In this document: positions 63,806 through 64,000 of the stretch, in pieces
Layout: every line of letters begins with the position of its first letter
Position numbering within the stretch: position 1 is the first letter of the stretch
Notes under the pieces: generated by a model
Databases searched by the model: none
What the model saw: the letters and a program-made list of their open reading frames with translations, nothing else
Told to the model about the DNA's origin: nothing
NCBI RefSeq assembly: GCF_024347055.1
Contig: NZ_AP024895.1
Coordinates: forward strand, 2,666,001-2,730,000
Source of the DNA: Vibrio porteresiae DSM 19223
GTDB taxonomy: Bacteria > Pseudomonadota > Gammaproteobacteria > Enterobacterales > Vibrionaceae
Direction of reading: 5' to 3'
DNA length: 64,000 bases
Program-made: the position numbers and the translations under genes

Positions 63806-64000
63806 ATGTACACCATTGAACCCGTGGCTTTTATGCAAAGCCCCTATCAAGAAAAATTTGCTGTTCCTCGACAACCACGCCTTGTTCCTGCTGCGACAGG
63901 AAGAATCAAGCTGTTAGGGGAACTAAATTGCGCAGAGGCGATTCGTGGCATCGAACAATTTAGTCACTTATGGCTGCTGTTTTTGTTTGATCAGAATCTT
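63806..64000 (+). CDS. trmO: tRNA m6t6A37 methyltransferase TrmO, 3' end outside window
   Basis: The frame from ATG 63806 stays open to the last base and encodes 65 residues: MYTIEPVAFMQSPYQEKF, then PRQPRLVPAATGRIKLLG and IEQFSHLWLLFLFDQ. These match the TsaA-domain family (YaeB/TrmO), which uses S-adenosylmethionine to methylate t6A37 of tRNA-Thr. Only the first third or so is visible. Confidence 0.9.
   Translation, partial: MYTIEPVAFMQSPYQEKFAVPRQPRLVPAATGRIKLLGELNCAEAIRGIEQFSHLWLLFLFDQNL

Overview
The window looks like chromosomal DNA of a gammaproteobacterium of the family Vibrionaceae, most likely a Vibrio. The evidence is the PomA/PomB-type sodium-driven polar flagellar motor genes, enterobacterial-style housekeeping clusters in vibrio order, a moderate G+C content, and two regulatory RNAs (GcvB and CsrB) with gammaproteobacterial hallmarks. 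Almost all of the sequence is core genome. I see no insertion sequence, prophage, CRISPR array, toxin-antitoxin pair or other obvious island.

Layout. 1-3.1 kb: end of a YfcH-type epimerase gene, a ybbO-type short-chain dehydrogenase gene broken by one stop at its catalytic lysine, a possible 21-residue membrane microprotein, cnoX and cueR. 3.3-8.4 kb: ligA and zipA (minus), then cysZ and cysK. 8.6-11.4 kb: ptsH, ptsI and crr, each separated by a hairpin. 11.4-18.5 kb: ubiF divergent from miaB-ybeZ-ybeY-corC-lnt. 18.5-32.2 kb: ybeL (minus), leuS, then the envelope, cell-shape and lipoate run lptE-holA-rsfS-rlmH-mrdA-rodA-rlpA-dacA-ybeD-lipB-lipA and a small lipoprotein. 32.3-36.1 kb: glyA with a PurR box, a YitT-family membrane protein, four identical tRNA-Tyr genes on a 172-bp repeat, and gmhB. 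36.2-38.9 kb: metNIQ behind a tandem MET box. 39.0-41.3 kb: DUF2310 gene, syd and queF. 41.3-45.2 kb: a TPR membrane protein ending in a degenerate GGDEF domain, followed by an apparently active diguanylate cyclase. 45.5-50.8 kb: ppnN, xni, and the overlapping minus-strand genes gcvA, a hydrolase gene, ygdD and rlmM. 50.9-51.1 kb: the gcvB small RNA, divergent from gcvA. 51.3-54.7 kb: thiI, pomB and pomA, with a FliA-type promoter before pomA. 55.3-58.3 kb: xseB-ispA-dxs. 58.5-61.5 kb: truC, yqcC, two conserved genes of unknown function (DUF3549, DUF3301) and a GNAT acetyltransferase. 61.7-62.3 kb: a CsrB-type RNA with 27 GGA triplets and an upstream UvrY/VarA-type palindrome. 62.4-64 kb: a small coiled-coil protein, yaiI, the zinc-independent ribosomal protein genes rpmE2 and rpmJ2 behind a Zur box, and the start of trmO.

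How the parts work together. Much of the window serves cell-envelope growth (mrdA, rodA, dacA, rlpA, lnt, lptE, gmhB, zipA), tRNA and rRNA modification (miaB, queF, thiI, truC, rlmH, rlmM, trmO), sulfur, methionine and one-carbon metabolism (cysZ, cysK, metNIQ, glyA), and isoprenoid supply (ispA, dxs). Regulation can be read from the DNA at several points: MetJ at metN, PurR at glyA, Zur at rpmE2, sigma-28 at pomA, GcvB beside gcvA, and CsrB with its activator site. The least explained items are the TPR/degenerate-GGDEF protein paired with a cyclase, the structured miaB and lptE leaders, the possible microprotein, and the small gene in front of yaiI.
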